The notes beneath the pieces are model-generated. The model was given only the letters and a program-made list of their open reading frames with translations. It made no database searches and was not told the DNA's origin. From NCBI GenBank assembly GCA_951813545.1, contig OX638352.1:3798835-3862834 (forward strand): a stretch of 64,000 bases of DNA, given 5' to 3'. This document shows, one piece after another, positions 39,739-51,200 of this stretch; the stretch's first letter is position 1, and every line of letters begins with the position of its first letter. A program made the position numbers and the translations under genes. This DNA comes from an uncultured Poribacteria bacterium. GTDB lineage: Bacteria; Poribacteria; WGA-4E; WGA-3G.

Positions 39739-41067
39739 ATGCCTAGCGTGAGGACAAAAAACTTGAAAGTTCAAATTGAAAGGCTAGACACCACGAGAGT
39801 CCGTCTGGACATAGAGATTCCTTCTGAAGACGTTAATGCAGCATTGGACGAAACTTATGAGTCGCTGCGCTCCCAAGTCTCGATCCCCGGTTTTCGGAAG
39901 GGACGCGTCCCCCTAACAATCCTCAAATCTCGATTTCCTGATTATGTCAACAGTGAAGCCATCCGCTATCTCGTTTTTCCTGCTTACGAAGAAGCAATCC
40001 ATACCGAAAGACTGAACCCGCTGGCACAGCCTACTTTCACACCGTCGTTCAACGAATTGCAAGTCAAAGAGAACGAACCCTTCGCGTTCTCAGCCACCGT
40101 AGATATCCGCCCCAATATTAGTCTCCCAAACTATGATGAACTTGTAACCGATAAAAATCCAATTGATGTACCGCGCGAAGATGTGGATGTCTACATAACA
40201 CGACTGCAGGCGCAATCTGCAACTTACGAACCGCTTGACGCTGAACGTCCAGTCCAAGAGAAAGACTGTGTACGTATAGACTGGGAATGCTCACTTGATG
40301 GCAAACAAGTCGATACCGAGTCTCGACAAGATGTTGACGTAGAACTCGGCATTGGGGCTATACATGAAGAACTTGAACAGGCATTGCTTGGGATGAAGAT
40401 CGGGGAGACAAAAACTGTAGATATTGAGTTTCCTCAAGAACACAATGTTACGGAATTCGCTGGCAAATCCGCTGAATATAAAATAACACTGCACGCTATC
40501 ACAGTCAAGCATCTCCCGCCCTTAGATGATGAGTTTGCGAAAGACCTTGGGTACGAAAACTATGCCCAACTTTTCGGTTTAATATGGAATAACCTTGTTG
40601 AAGAGGAAACAAGTCTGCACGTTGATAAACAGAAAGCAGAATTGTTGGAACAACTCATCGAAAAAACCGAAATTACCATTCCAGACCCCTTAGTTTCTCA
40701 ATATGTTCAGCAAACACTTCAGAATGTCAAACAGCAGCTCGCCAACGAGCATAGAAGTCCTGAAGATGCTGGAATCAACATGGACACCCTACCGGATGAG
40801 TTACGCCGAGATGTCATTCAACAAACAAAACAGTCATGGATCTTCGAGACGATTGCTGAGAAGGAAGGCATTTCCGTGTCCGACGATGAATTGGAATATG
40901 AGATTCGGCGTGCTGCCGAGCAACAAAACCGCGACGCTCAAAAATATGCTACACTGCTGAAATCAAGCAACCGGTTGGAGGATTTCCGCGGGCAGCTACA
41001 ACACGAAAAAATTTACCAATTCCTCATTCACCGTGCATCTGCCAAACAGTCACTCATAATTACCTGA
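39739..41067 (+). CDS. tig: trigger factor
   Basis: 442 aa; 'VSIPGFRKGRVPLTILKSRF' ribosome-binding signature, PPIase and C-terminal domains; followed by clpP-clpX-lon. Confidence 0.95.
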   Translation: MPSVRTKNLKVQIERLDTTRVRLDIEIPSEDVNAALDETYESLRSQVSIPGFRKGRVPLTILKSRFPDYVNSEAIRYLVFPAYEEAIHTERLNPLAQPTFTPSFNELQVKENEPFAFSATVDIRPNISLPNYDELVTDKNPIDVPREDVDVYITRLQAQSATYEPLDAERPVQEKDCVRIDWECSLDGKQVDTESRQDVDVELGIGAIHEELEQALLGMKIGETKTVDIEFPQEHNVTEFAGKSAEYKITLHAITVKHLPPLDDEFAKDLGYENYAQLFGLIWNNLVEEETSLHVDKQKAELLEQLIEKTEITIPDPLVSQYVQQTLQNVKQQLANEHRSPEDAGINMDTLPDELRRDVIQQTKQSWIFETIAEKEGISVSDDELEYEIRRAAEQQNRDAQKYATLLKSSNRLEDFRGQLQHEKIYQFLIHRASAKQSLIIT

Positions 41068-41070
41068 AGA

Positions 41071-41223
41071 ATGGTTGTCAGTAGTCAGTGATCGGTTATC
41101 AGTTAAGAGGTCTTCATATTCTTGGAGTACTCCAAGTTCGGTGAATTGTTACAAAAGAAGTTCGGTGAATTGTTACAAAAGAGTCTCTTAATCGACCACC
41201 AACAACTGATAACCGATAACCAT
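41071..41223. repeat. dispersed inverted repeat, family B, containing a 24-bp tandem duplication
   Basis: Ends atggttgtcagt...tcggttatcagttaa / aactgataaccgataaccat; inner perfect 24-bp duplication 41134-41157 / 41158-41181 (aagttcggtgaattgttacaaaag). Confidence 0.85.
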
Positions 41224-41231
41224 TAGAAAAT

Positions 41232-41834
41232 ATGAACCTTGTACCTATCGTTGTTGAACAAACCAGCCGCGGCGAACGGTCCTACGATATCTATTCTCGC
41301 CTGCTTGAAGATCGGATTATCATGATCGGCACGCCGATTGATGATGACATCGTTGCAAATATCGTGACAGCACAGATGCTTTTTCTTGAAGGGAAGGACC
41401 CGGATGCAGATATTGTGCTCTATATTAACACACCCGGCGGTTCTGTTTCCGCAGGTTTGGCAATTTACGACACAATGCAGTATATCAAAGCAGATGTACA
41501 GACTTGGTGTTTAGGCAGAGCATATAGTATGGGAGCTGTCTTGCTCGCGGCTGGCGCGCCCGGCAAACGCTACGCGTTACCGCATGCTAAAGCACTTATT
41601 CATCAACCAATGGCAAGTGGTATTAGCGGTCAAGCCTCCGATATTAGCATTCATGCAAAGGAAATTTTACAAGAGCGAGATCGGCTTTACGCTATTTTAG
41701 CCGAGCATACCAGCCAAGACGTTGAGAAAATTGCTGCCGATGCCGACCGAGATTTCTACATGACTGCTGATCAGGCACTTGAATACGGTCTCGTTGATCA
41801 TGTTGTCTTACAACGTGCCACACAGCAGGATTAA
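41232..41834 (+). CDS. clpP: ATP-dependent Clp protease proteolytic subunit
   Basis: 200 aa; '[19 protein letters not shown]', '[20 protein letters not shown]', '[10 protein letters not shown]', '[10 protein letters not shown]'. Confidence 0.97.
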   Translation: MNLVPIVVEQTSRGERSYDIYSRLLEDRIIMIGTPIDDDIVANIVTAQMLFLEGKDPDADIVLYINTPGGSVSAGLAIYDTMQYIKADVQTWCLGRAYSMGAVLLAAGAPGKRYALPHAKALIHQPMASGISGQASDISIHAKEILQERDRLYAILAEHTSQDVEKIAADADRDFYMTADQALEYGLVDHVVLQRATQQD

Positions 41835-41937
41835 TTCATACACATCTTAGGTATCGAACCTAACCACGAATAGTTTCGACAATAAAACTACAAAGGCGTA
41901 TGCCATACGAACATGACTAAAAAGGGAGAAGACTTCT

Positions 41938-43476
41938 ATGTCACAATCCGCCCATCGTGAAGTGTCCTGTTCTTTTTGTCAACAGGACAGCACGCAAATC
42001 CGCCTACGACTCCTTCAGGGCAGAGAAGCAAATATTTGTGTTGAATGTATTGTTCGCCTGTCAGCATCTACGGCGGATAACGCTTCATGCGCATTTTGTA
42101 GGCGCGATAATACTCACGTCGAAAAACTCTTTAATGGACTTGAGGCGAATATCTGCGAGAAATGTCTTGCCGAGTGTATTGATGTTTGTAACGATGTTCT
42201 CGCTCGCAGGCCAGATGGTAGCCTTGATTTTGTCATGGAGGACTTTGAGAGCGGAGAGACACGCGAACAGGACAAAACGGGTGGTCCCCAACAGCGACCT
42301 TCGCGAGCACGCGAAGACAGGACCCGTGAGCAAACGGAAACTGATACGGCAAGCACAACACACTCACAAACAGAAAATGAACAAGGCGCGCTTGGAGAAC
42401 CACCTTCACCCGAAGAAATTAAAGCGAAACTTGATGAATATGTAATAGGTCAAGAAGATGCAAAGAAGACGTTAGCTGTTGCTGTTTATACGCACTACAA
42501 ACGGTTACATCATAGTAATATGACTAATGCTGATGTTGAATTAGACAAAAGCAACATTTTACTTATCGGTCCAACTGGCACGGGGAAAACACTCCTCGCG
42601 CAGACCCTCGCCAAAGTTTTGGATGTGCCATTCGCTATTACCGATGCAACAACGTTGACTGAAGCCGGATACGTCGGTGAAGATGTCGAAAATATCATCT
42701 TGAAACTGGTCCAAGCCGCGGATGGCGATATTGCCCGCGCTGAAACAGGCATCATCTATATTGATGAAATTGATAAAATTACGCGAAAATCTGAAAATCC
42801 ATCAATCACCCGCGATGTTTCCGGTGAAGGGGTCCAGCAAGCACTGCTTAAGATCCTTGAAGGAACAACAGCAAATGTCCCACCACGTGGTGGAAGGAAG
42901 CACCCACACCAAGAGATGATTGAGGTGAATACCAAAAGGGTGTTATTCATCTGTGGCGGGACCTTTATAGGGTTAGACAAGGCGATTAAGGACAGACTTG
43001 GAAAGCAGAGTATTGGCTTCGGCTCGCCTATCCAACCCAAAAGTGAAACAAAGATTCATGAAATACTCGCACAGGTAACGCCGAAGGATCTCATTAAATA
43101 CGGTTTCATACCAGAGTTGATTGGGCGACTTCCAGTTGTCACAACGCTTCATGAATTGGATGCCCCTGCACTCGTTCGTATCCTCACCGAACCCAAGAAT
43201 GCGCTGGTGAAACAGTATCAGCATCTTTTGGCTTATGAAGGTGTGCAATTCCACGCAAGCGATGCAGCGTTAACTGCTATCGCTGATGAGGTAATTGAAC
43301 GCGAAACCGGTGCGCGCGGGTTGAGAGCAGTTTTTGAAAAGATTATGCTTGAGACGCTCTATCGTCTCCCTTCGCTTGATGATGTTGAAGCGTGCCATAT
43401 TACCGAAGATTCCGTGCGTAAGAGTGAACCACCGCAACTCACTTACAGAAAATCTGAAGCACTTAAAACTGCTTAG
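41938..43476 (+). CDS. clpX: ATP-dependent Clp protease ATPase subunit ClpX with a duplicated zinc-binding region
   Basis: 512 aa; Walker A '[12 protein letters not shown]', Walker B 'IIYIDEID'; two C4 modules CSFC..CVEC and CAFC..CEKC at the N-terminus. Confidence 0.95.
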   Translation: MSQSAHREVSCSFCQQDSTQIRLRLLQGREANICVECIVRLSASTADNASCAFCRRDNTHVEKLFNGLEANICEKCLAECIDVCNDVLARRPDGSLDFVMEDFESGETREQDKTGGPQQRPSRAREDRTREQTETDTASTTHSQTENEQGALGEPPSPEEIKAKLDEYVIGQEDAKKTLAVAVYTHYKRLHHSNMTNADVELDKSNILLIGPTGTGKTLLAQTLAKVLDVPFAITDATTLTEAGYVGEDVENIILKLVQAADGDIARAETGIIYIDEIDKITRKSENPSITRDVSGEGVQQALLKILEGTTANVPPRGGRKHPHQEMIEVNTKRVLFICGGTFIGLDKAIKDRLGKQSIGFGSPIQPKSETKIHEILAQVTPKDLIKYGFIPELIGRLPVVTTLHELDAPALVRILTEPKNALVKQYQHLLAYEGVQFHASDAALTAIADEVIERETGARGLRAVFEKIMLETLYRLPSLDDVEACHITEDSVRKSEPPQLTYRKSEALKTA

Positions 43477-43674
43477 GCACAGTTTTGTGGATGAGTCGTT
43501 TGCCAGTTTGGCAAAACTAATAGCATTTCATTGGTAGATAAAAAGTGCCAAAGACGGAATACCTTTCCGTTGGGGCGCAGCCTGCAAGCCCTATTAAGAC
43601 GAAACATAGATCTTACCAGTGCACTGAAATCTAAAAAATGCTAGGATTTAACGCCTGGCACCAGGATAAAAAAT

Positions 43675-46122
43675 ATGAATCCGACAGCAACGCAAGAATA
43701 CGAAACGGTAAGTTTGCCGGTTATTGATTTGCCCCCGGATTTCGATAGGTATTCTCCTTTTCCGAGGACGAGATCTCTTTTAATTGTCGCCCGTAGTATG
43801 GGGGTCCAGGCCACACATGCTGCGCTCCGCTCAAACAGGCGGATACTCCTTCTTCACCAAAAAGTGGAGTTGGAAGAAGGAGAAGAAGCAACCCCTGAAC
43901 ATCTCCGCGCCATTGGTTCTGTCGCAAATATTATTGAATCTTATGAGCCAGGGGACGGCACAATCCGCATCGCCATCGCTGCAGAACATCGTGCGATTGT
44001 TCTCCGCCATACAAAGACTGATGACTTTTTGAAAGCAGACGTGCAAGTTGCTCATGAGGAGATAGGTTTAGCGAGTGCTGCCGAATCTCTCATGAAAAAT
44101 ACGAGGAAACTTTTCAATGACTATGCGAAAACACGGCAGAAGGAGCAAATGCCAAACTCACAACCGCATGTCTTGACCTTGGAAGAAGTCAAACGCGCTA
44201 TTAAGGAGCAAGAAGAACCTGGACATCTCGCAGATACTATTGCCGGGTTTCTCAACCTCACAGCACCGGAGCGCCAAGCTGCCATTGAAGAGCTTAACCC
44301 GATTAAAAGGTTGCAACTCGTTATTCAGTTTTTGAGCGAGGCATTGGAGCGAAATGAACTCCGCGATGATATTCACAATCAGGTACGTGAATCTGTTCAG
44401 AAGACACATCGTGAATTCTATCTTCAGGAGCAGATGAAGGTTATCCAGAAGGAACTTGGTAGAGATGATATCGCCGAGGTTGATGAACTCCGAGAACAGG
44501 TGAAAAACGCCGGAATGTCCGAAGAAGCCGAAGAAAAAGCTCTTAAGGAACTCGACCGACTCGCGCAGATACCGCCGCAGTCCGCCGAGTCTGGTGTTAT
44601 TCGCACTTATGTGGATTGGATACTCGCGCTGCCGTGGAAAGAAAGCACCGAACATCAACTCCAACTGCCCGAAGCCCAACGAATACTTGACGAAGACCAC
44701 TACGGATTGGAAAAACCGAAAGAAAACGTGTTGGAGTACCTGGCTGTTCTACAACTCGTCAAGCATCTCAAAGGACCTATTATCTGTCTTGTTGGTCCCC
44801 CAGGAGTTGGAAAAACCTCGCTCGGCAAATCAATTGCCCGCGCGACAGGTAGGAAGTTCGTCAGAATGTCACTCGGTGGTGTCCGAGATGAGGCAGAAAT
44901 CCGTGGGCACAGACGCACCTATATTGGCGCAATCCCCGGGCGTATCATTCAAGGACTTCGCGATGTCAAGTCGAAAAATCCGCTGTTCCTACTTGACGAA
45001 ATTGATAAGCTCAGTTCGGATTTCCGAGGTGATCCCGCTTCTGCCCTCCTTGAAGTACTTGATCCAGAGCAGAACTCCACTTTCCGAGATCACTACATGG
45101 ATGTCGCATTTGATCTTTCCGATGTCATGTTCATCACAACCGCTAATACCCGCGTCACCATTCCGCCTGCACTTCAGGACCGGATGGAAATTATTGAATT
45201 ACCGGGTTATACCGATTTTGAGAAGCATAACATCGCGACTTTTATACCAAATGGGCTTATTCCCAAACAACTTGAACGTCATGGGCTTTCAGGTGACAAT
45301 ATCACCTTCACAGACGAAGCCATCTTTGAAATCATCCACAAGTACACGCGTGAAGCAGGCGTGCGAAACCTTGAGCGGACAATCACTACTGTCATGCGGA
45401 AGGTTGCCAGACAGATCGTTACGGAAGAGACACCGGACCTCGACATCGAAGTAACGCCGGTGAATTTGAGCGACTATCTTGGACCTGCTAAGTGGACACG
45501 CACCAAAGCCGAAGAACGCGATGAAGTCGGGGTCGCTACGGGTATGGTATGGACCCAAATCGGCGGCGACATTGTCTCTGTTGAAGCAACAACGATGCAG
45601 GGAGAAGGCAAGCTGAATATGACCGGACAACTTCAGGAAGTGATGCGTGAATCTGTCCAAACCGCTGTTGCCTATATCCGCTCCCGCGCAGAATCTTTCG
45701 GACTCTCTGACAATCGGTTCGACCAGCAGGAAATCCATATCCACATTCCGGAAGGTGCTGTGCCGAAAGATGGTCCCTCTGCTGGGATTACTGTCGCTAC
45801 GGCGATCCTCTCTGCTTTAACTGGGAAGTCCGTCCGAAAAGATGTAGCTATGACAGGAGAGATTACACTCCGCGGTAGAGTGCTACCAATTGGTGGTTTG
45901 AAGGAGAAGGCACTTGCTGCCTACCGCAATGGCATCTTTGACATCATTATCCCTGAAGATAATGAGAAGGATGAGGCTGATATACCGACCGAGATTCGGG
46001 AAAGCATACGTTTCCACAAAGTCAACGATATGACTCAAGTGTTGGAACAAGCACTGACGGATCTCATTGTGGAAACTGAGGCTCCGGTAGAAGTACCGGT
46101 CGCCACCCAACCTCCGGTATAG
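43675..46122 (+). CDS. lon: Lon protease
   Basis: 815 aa; 'GPPGVGKTSLGKSIARATGRKFVRMSLGGVRDEAEIRGHRRTYIGAIPG', catalytic 'PKDGPSAGITVATAILS'. Confidence 0.97.
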   Translation: MNPTATQEYETVSLPVIDLPPDFDRYSPFPRTRSLLIVARSMGVQATHAALRSNRRILLLHQKVELEEGEEATPEHLRAIGSVANIIESYEPGDGTIRIAIAAEHRAIVLRHTKTDDFLKADVQVAHEEIGLASAAESLMKNTRKLFNDYAKTRQKEQMPNSQPHVLTLEEVKRAIKEQEEPGHLADTIAGFLNLTAPERQAAIEELNPIKRLQLVIQFLSEALERNELRDDIHNQVRESVQKTHREFYLQEQMKVIQKELGRDDIAEVDELREQVKNAGMSEEAEEKALKELDRLAQIPPQSAESGVIRTYVDWILALPWKESTEHQLQLPEAQRILDEDHYGLEKPKENVLEYLAVLQLVKHLKGPIICLVGPPGVGKTSLGKSIARATGRKFVRMSLGGVRDEAEIRGHRRTYIGAIPGRIIQGLRDVKSKNPLFLLDEIDKLSSDFRGDPASALLEVLDPEQNSTFRDHYMDVAFDLSDVMFITTANTRVTIPPALQDRMEIIELPGYTDFEKHNIATFIPNGLIPKQLERHGLSGDNITFTDEAIFEIIHKYTREAGVRNLERTITTVMRKVARQIVTEETPDLDIEVTPVNLSDYLGPAKWTRTKAEERDEVGVATGMVWTQIGGDIVSVEATTMQGEGKLNMTGQLQEVMRESVQTAVAYIRSRAESFGLSDNRFDQQEIHIHIPEGAVPKDGPSAGITVATAILSALTGKSVRKDVAMTGEITLRGRVLPIGGLKEKALAAYRNGIFDIIIPEDNEKDEADIPTEIRESIRFHKVNDMTQVLEQALTDLIVETEAPVEVPVATQPPV

Positions 46123-46199
46123 TTTTCATCTTTTCTGCCTGTTTTGGGTGCGCCCACGCACGAGATAGCATTTATGGATGAAGCCTTTAGAAAATGATG

Positions 46200-46226
46200 G
46201 TCGCCTGCAACAACGGCGCAGGCGAC
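46200..46226. terminator. hairpin downstream of lon, possible terminator
   Basis: gtcgcctgc ... gcaggcgac 9-bp stem; weak T-tract. Confidence 0.4.
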
Positions 46227-46289
46227 TCTTAAGCAGAAGTTGTTATTGAAACAATTGCTTGATTTAACGCTTTGTGAATCGTTAAAAAA

Positions 46290-46556
46290 ATGCGATTAGA
46301 TAAATTCCTGCAGGTTAGTCGCCTTGTAAAACGGCGAACAATAGCCAATACGCTCTGTAGCAAAGGTGCGGTCAGCGTCAACGGGCACGTTGCCAAAGCT
46401 GGAAAGATGCTCGCTGTCGGGGATGTCATCCGCTTGCCAGATCCATCGTTAGGTATTGAGGAGACCGCTGAGCCTGAATACGAGGTTCTTGAACTACCCT
46501 CTGGAAACGTCTCACGTGCCCGCGCTGCAACACTCTATCGTCAATTAAATCCGTAG
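46290..46556 (+). CDS. S4-domain RNA-binding protein (RqcP/Hsp15-like)
   Basis: 88 aa; 'MRLDKFLQVSRLVKRRTIANTLCSKGAVSVNGHVAKAGKMLAVGDVI'. Confidence 0.85.
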   Translation: MRLDKFLQVSRLVKRRTIANTLCSKGAVSVNGHVAKAGKMLAVGDVIRLPDPSLGIEETAEPEYEVLELPSGNVSRARAATLYRQLNP

Positions 46557-46680
46557 CCTCCATCTCCTGATCGAGCACCGCTACACAGATGTCGCCCCTA
46601 CAGAACTTTGACCAAAGTTCCAAAAACCGAACAACGAGAGGCTTGGATTCTCTAAGAGATGTTTCGTTCCAATCTGGGTT

Positions 46681-46706
46681 GATTGACCGCAAGGTAAATT
46701 AAAAAA
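46681..46706 (+). repeat. 3' tail of leader repeat family A only, abuts the pdxA start
   Basis: gattgaccgcaaggtaaattaaaaaa immediately before ATG 46707. Confidence 0.7.
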
Positions 46707-47891
46707 ATGATTCGCACAGAGGTCCAAATCCAATCCGAAGCCATTGCGCACCGAACGGGCGCGTCGCGCACCACAAGTAGACCGAAGGTTGGGATAACGA
46801 TGGGTGACGCGGCTGGCATTGGTCCCGAAATCATCGTTAAGGCACTCGGACGCAAAAGCATTTATTCACTGTGTCAACCAATTGTCATCGGCAGCCCTGC
46901 TATTCTTCAGGATGCCTGTTCGCGCCTCACAGCACCCTGTGGGACCCCACAGTTAAAACTCAATATCATAGAAACACCGATACAGGCGAATGCAAAGTAC
47001 GGAACAATTGATGTACTCGATGCTTCCTCAATATCGCCTCAGGATATCTCTGTCGGAACTATAGATGCTCGCGCGGGTGCCGCTGCTGTCGAAGCGATTG
47101 AAACAGGGACGCGCCTTGCGATGCAAGGCGAGATTGACGCAATCACAACTGCCCCAATATGCAAAGCCTCTATACACCGCGCAGGCATACCGTACCCCGG
47201 GCACACGGAAATGCTCGCTGCCTTCACTAACACGCCACACGAAGTGATGATGCTTTGCACGCCTGAGGCATTGATGTCCCAACACACTTTGGAGAATGAC
47301 ACGCACCCCTATTCTTCAGTTCGCTGTACCGATACCAATAACAGGGTTGCTTTTGCAGTCTCTTTCGTGACAAGCCACATCGCATTGGCTGACGTGTCGA
47401 AATACCTCTCCGTCCAAAGAATCGTAGAGGTCATCCGCGTTACTCAGCAAGTATTGGTACGTTGTGGTATCTCCGAACCGAGACTTGTCGTTGCTGGACT
47501 GAATCCACACGCAGGTGAAGAGGGCATGTTTGGAAAAGAGGAGGAACATTTGATTCGTCCAGCCATCAAACAGGTACAAGCGCACGGACATCCGGGTACA
47601 ATAGATGGACCGCTCCCCGCTGATGCTCTTTTTGTAAAAGCGAGCCAAGGCGAATGGAACGCCGTTATTGCGATGTACCATGATCAAGGTAATATTCCGA
47701 TAAAACTCCTCGGGTTTGGTGAGCTTGTGAATGTCACCTTAGGCTTACCGATAGTCCGGACGAGTGTGGATCACGGTACTGCGTTTGACATAGCAGGCAA
47801 GGGTATCGCGAGTGAAAATAGTTTGGTGGCAGCACTCAAATGCGCTTCACAGCTTTCTAATTTACCTTACGGTTCGTTTAGCGGAGTTTAG
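46707..47891 (+). CDS. pdxA: 4-hydroxythreonine-4-phosphate dehydrogenase
   Basis: 394 aa; 'KVGITMGDAAGIGPEIIVKAL', 'PGHTEMLA', 'NPHAGEEGMFGKEE', 'MYHDQGNIPIKLLGF'. Confidence 0.93.
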   Translation: MIRTEVQIQSEAIAHRTGASRTTSRPKVGITMGDAAGIGPEIIVKALGRKSIYSLCQPIVIGSPAILQDACSRLTAPCGTPQLKLNIIETPIQANAKYGTIDVLDASSISPQDISVGTIDARAGAAAVEAIETGTRLAMQGEIDAITTAPICKASIHRAGIPYPGHTEMLAAFTNTPHEVMMLCTPEALMSQHTLENDTHPYSSVRCTDTNNRVAFAVSFVTSHIALADVSKYLSVQRIVEVIRVTQQVLVRCGISEPRLVVAGLNPHAGEEGMFGKEEEHLIRPAIKQVQAHGHPGTIDGPLPADALFVKASQGEWNAVIAMYHDQGNIPIKLLGFGELVNVTLGLPIVRTSVDHGTAFDIAGKGIASENSLVAALKCASQLSNLPYGSFSGV

Positions 47892-47943
47892 CGAGGACGT
47901 TCCTGCTCGTGTATCCAGTCCGGCGCGATGCTTGGGCTTACGA
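47858..47943 (-). repeat. dispersed leader repeat family A, overlaps the 3' end of pdxA in antisense orientation
   Basis: taatttaccttacggttcgttta...gtatccagtccggcgcgatgcttgggcttac. Confidence 0.8.
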
Positions 47944-48185
47944 TCTCTGAACACAGTAGAGAAAATGAAGTTTCTCCATACACATTACATCAAACAGAGT
48001 GAAACCCCACGCTTTTGTTGCGAAGTTTTCGGGATTCTGGCGGTATGAAGTTGGGTCTCGCTGTGTTCTTAAGTGGATATAACGGCAAGTCGGATTTCAA
48101 GCGTATTTGGAACACTTACATCTTCCTTTGTTGTTCCGCTCTACCCAACCTACAGGACTAAGGGATTTTTATTGTCCAAACTCAG

Positions 48186-48213
48186 TTGATTGACCACAAG
48201 GTAAATTAAAAGC
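48186..48213 (+). repeat. 3' tail of leader repeat family A only, abuts the C25 peptidase start
   Basis: ttgattgaccacaaggtaaattaaaagc immediately before ATG 48214. Confidence 0.7.
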
Positions 48214-51200
48214 ATGAAAAAGATTCAAGTTTTTTTATTTCTATTTCTTATATTCACAACTGTCTCAACATCGGTTTCTGTAGCACAGACACAGTCGGTA
48301 TCACCGCTTCAGATTCTTGCGACCACAACCGACACGCTTACGGCACGCTTTACACTCCCTGAGCTTCAGGTAACAGTACACCCTAACTCTACTGAAGGAG
48401 GGACTTCGGACCTGGTGACTGAAATTCATTTTGCAGGTGCAGATTGGACGCTTGACGTGGGCAAACCTCGTCTTCCTATCTACACACAACGCATCGGGAT
48501 TCCTGTTGCCGGAACACCAGTTATCACCGTCATTCAGGCGCGTCCAGAGATAAGAAATGTTGAAAACGTTCGTATTACGCCCGATGATCCGATTCACCCC
48601 ACTCTAACGACAAGCCCTCGTGCCCTTCAGCGGTTTTATCCGACGCAGCTTGTAGAGGTTATTCCAGCGGGTTTTGTGCGCGAGCAGCGTGTAGCGAGTC
48701 TACAAATCAACCCAGTTCAATACAATCCGACAACAAAGCAGTTGAGAATTTACGTATCTGTAACGTTCCGTATTGATTTTCCGCCTTTCTCAGGAACAGA
48801 CGGAAACCTCGGCATGAGAACTTCTGCTGGCGGAACTGTTTCCGCTGTGTCCACCACTTTTCAACGGACTTCTCCGGCTTTTGAAGAATTATTTCAGGGA
48901 ACATTACGAAACTACGAGCAGGCAAAGCCGTGGCGCAGCCAGCGGTTGACCCACAATGGTAGTCTCCGAGGAGGTGGTGCCCCCAAGGCACCTGCGTTGA
49001 CAGTTAACGCGCGCCGCTTCAAAATTCCCATCACTAGAACGGATCTTTATCGCATTACTTATAATAACATCAAAGCCTCTGCTGGTGTTGAACCGGAAGA
49101 TATCAACCTTGACACCCTTCAATTGGAAAACGGCGGACAAAAACAGGGCATCTATGTTTTTGATGAGAATGGAAACGATACGCTTGATAGCGGCGAACAG
49201 ATTGTCTTTTATGGGCGTGCGTTGTCTGACAACAAATTTACCGACGAAAACGTTTATTGGCTCCGTTTCGTTTTGCGAGGAGAGCCGAGTACCGGCATCG
49301 AAACATCTCGTGTTACAGAGCGGGATGCAACGCCGAGGGCGCAAAACCTGATAGCACCAAGTGCCTTTTTAACACGTATCCGATTTGAAGAGAATATACA
49401 TCACGATGTCTTAGCTGGGAACGACGTTAAGTCCGAGCTTGCCGACCACTATTTCTGGGCTGCCTTCCGTGGTGGGAATACTAACACAAGCCGAAAAGAT
49501 TTGTTTATAGAATTGCCTAAGGCAGTACCGCGTCTTGCAATTGACCGCAACGCCACCTTGCGTATTAAGTTCCAAGGGGCTTCTCGCAGAGGAGCAGCAC
49601 TTCACAGAGCGCGGATCGCCTTCAACGGACTTCAACTCGGCAGGATTGAGGAATGGAAGCGTCAAGGCTCACCAATTGCGGTCCGCAGTATCCCACACGC
49701 GCGTATCCATAATAACCAAGTGAATCTTATGCGTATTGAAGCATTGGATGCCAACCGCACCGACGCAGGAGCCTACGACTTCTATCTCGACTGGTATGAA
49801 TTCGATTATTGGCGAAACTTTCAGGCGGATGCCAACCGTCTTGAATTCAATACCAATACCGAACCTCGCAACCGTGGCAAAGTCCAATACCGCGTCGAAA
49901 ACATCTATAATGACACAATTGATGTATATGAACTTAATGAGAACGGTATTGCGAGTAAACTCACTGGCGGTGAGGTCACCCGTGTTGGCGCCAGTCATCA
50001 CATTCTTTTTGAGGATACAGTCAATCGACATACTCGCTATTTCGTCATTAGTCGTACCGCCTATCGGAGCATCAATGCCCTCGTTCCGACACCACCAACA
50101 CCGCTGCGTAATCCTGCTAACCAAGTCGACTATGTCGTCATTACACATCCAACCTTTACCGACAATATCCAACCCCTCGTTGAATTTCGGCGTTCACAAG
50201 GTTTGACAACCATGGTTGTTGACGTTGGCGATATCTATGATGAATTTAGCGATGGAATCTTTAACCCCCTTGCAATCCAAAGATTTCTCCGATACGCCTA
50301 TACCAGTTGGCAACAACCTGCCCCAACTTATGTGCTTCTTGTCGGAGATGCCCACTACGATTACAAAAACGCTATCGTCGATCGTTACCGTCGCGATCCG
50401 ACTTTTCGGGGCACCTATAACCTCTATCCGATCTTCGTGCCGACATACCATGGATGGGCACCCGAATGTGGTGAAACCGCGATGGATCACCGGTTCGTCA
50501 ACATCAGTGGTGAGGACCCGCTCCCCGATATGCTTATTGGGAGACTCTCTGTTCAAACGCCAGAAGCCCTCGCGACGATGGTTGAAAAGATCATCAACTA
50601 CGAAAAGAATCTCAGCACAGGACTCTGGCAAGGCACCTTGATTCAGGTAGCAGATGATAACACGGACAACCCGGGTGACGGGGTCTTTGAAGCATCGCGT
50701 AATGAGTTGATACGAGATATTATACCGGTCGGCTATGATACTCGCCAAATCTATCTCCGAAGGCTTAAAAGTCCTGAACGCACACGTGCTCTAATTCGTT
50801 CGGCTCTCAGTAGAGGTGCGCTTGCTATTGAATATACTGGACACGGTGGGATCCAGACTTGGGCGGATGAGTCTATTTTTCGTATTGAAGATGTTGTCAG
50901 TTTGCGGAACCGCCACCTCCCGTTTGTTATTACAACGACCTGTCTTAATGGGCAATTTGATAAACCTCAACAGGTTGGGAACTTCTGCCTCAGTGAGCAA
51001 TTTCTGTTGGGAAAATACGGTGCGATTGCAGCACTCTCGGCGACACGGTTAACATACGGGACAGCGAATGCCGAGTTCGACAAAGACCTCTTTGAATCCT
51101 TTTTTGGTGTTGGTCGTGAACCAAAACTTGTTATTAACGGTGGTGGTAAACTTCCACCAACGGTGGGGCATATTGTTGCCGATGCTAAAATTAGTTTTAT

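Noticed and set aside
43499-43516. tttgccagtttggcaaa hairpin after clpX as a terminator
   Set aside because: Short 7-bp stem without a T-tract; too weak to call.
44158-44700. 180-aa antisense ORF opposite lon
   Set aside because: Phe/Leu-rich shadow ORF, no RBS or domain evidence.
44594-45454. 286-aa ORF in an alternative frame inside lon
   Set aside because: Overlaps the conserved Lon AAA+ region; composition typical of out-of-frame translation.
50194-50748. 184-aa antisense ORF inside the C25 peptidase gene
   Set aside because: No recognisable motif, wholly inside a well supported CDS.
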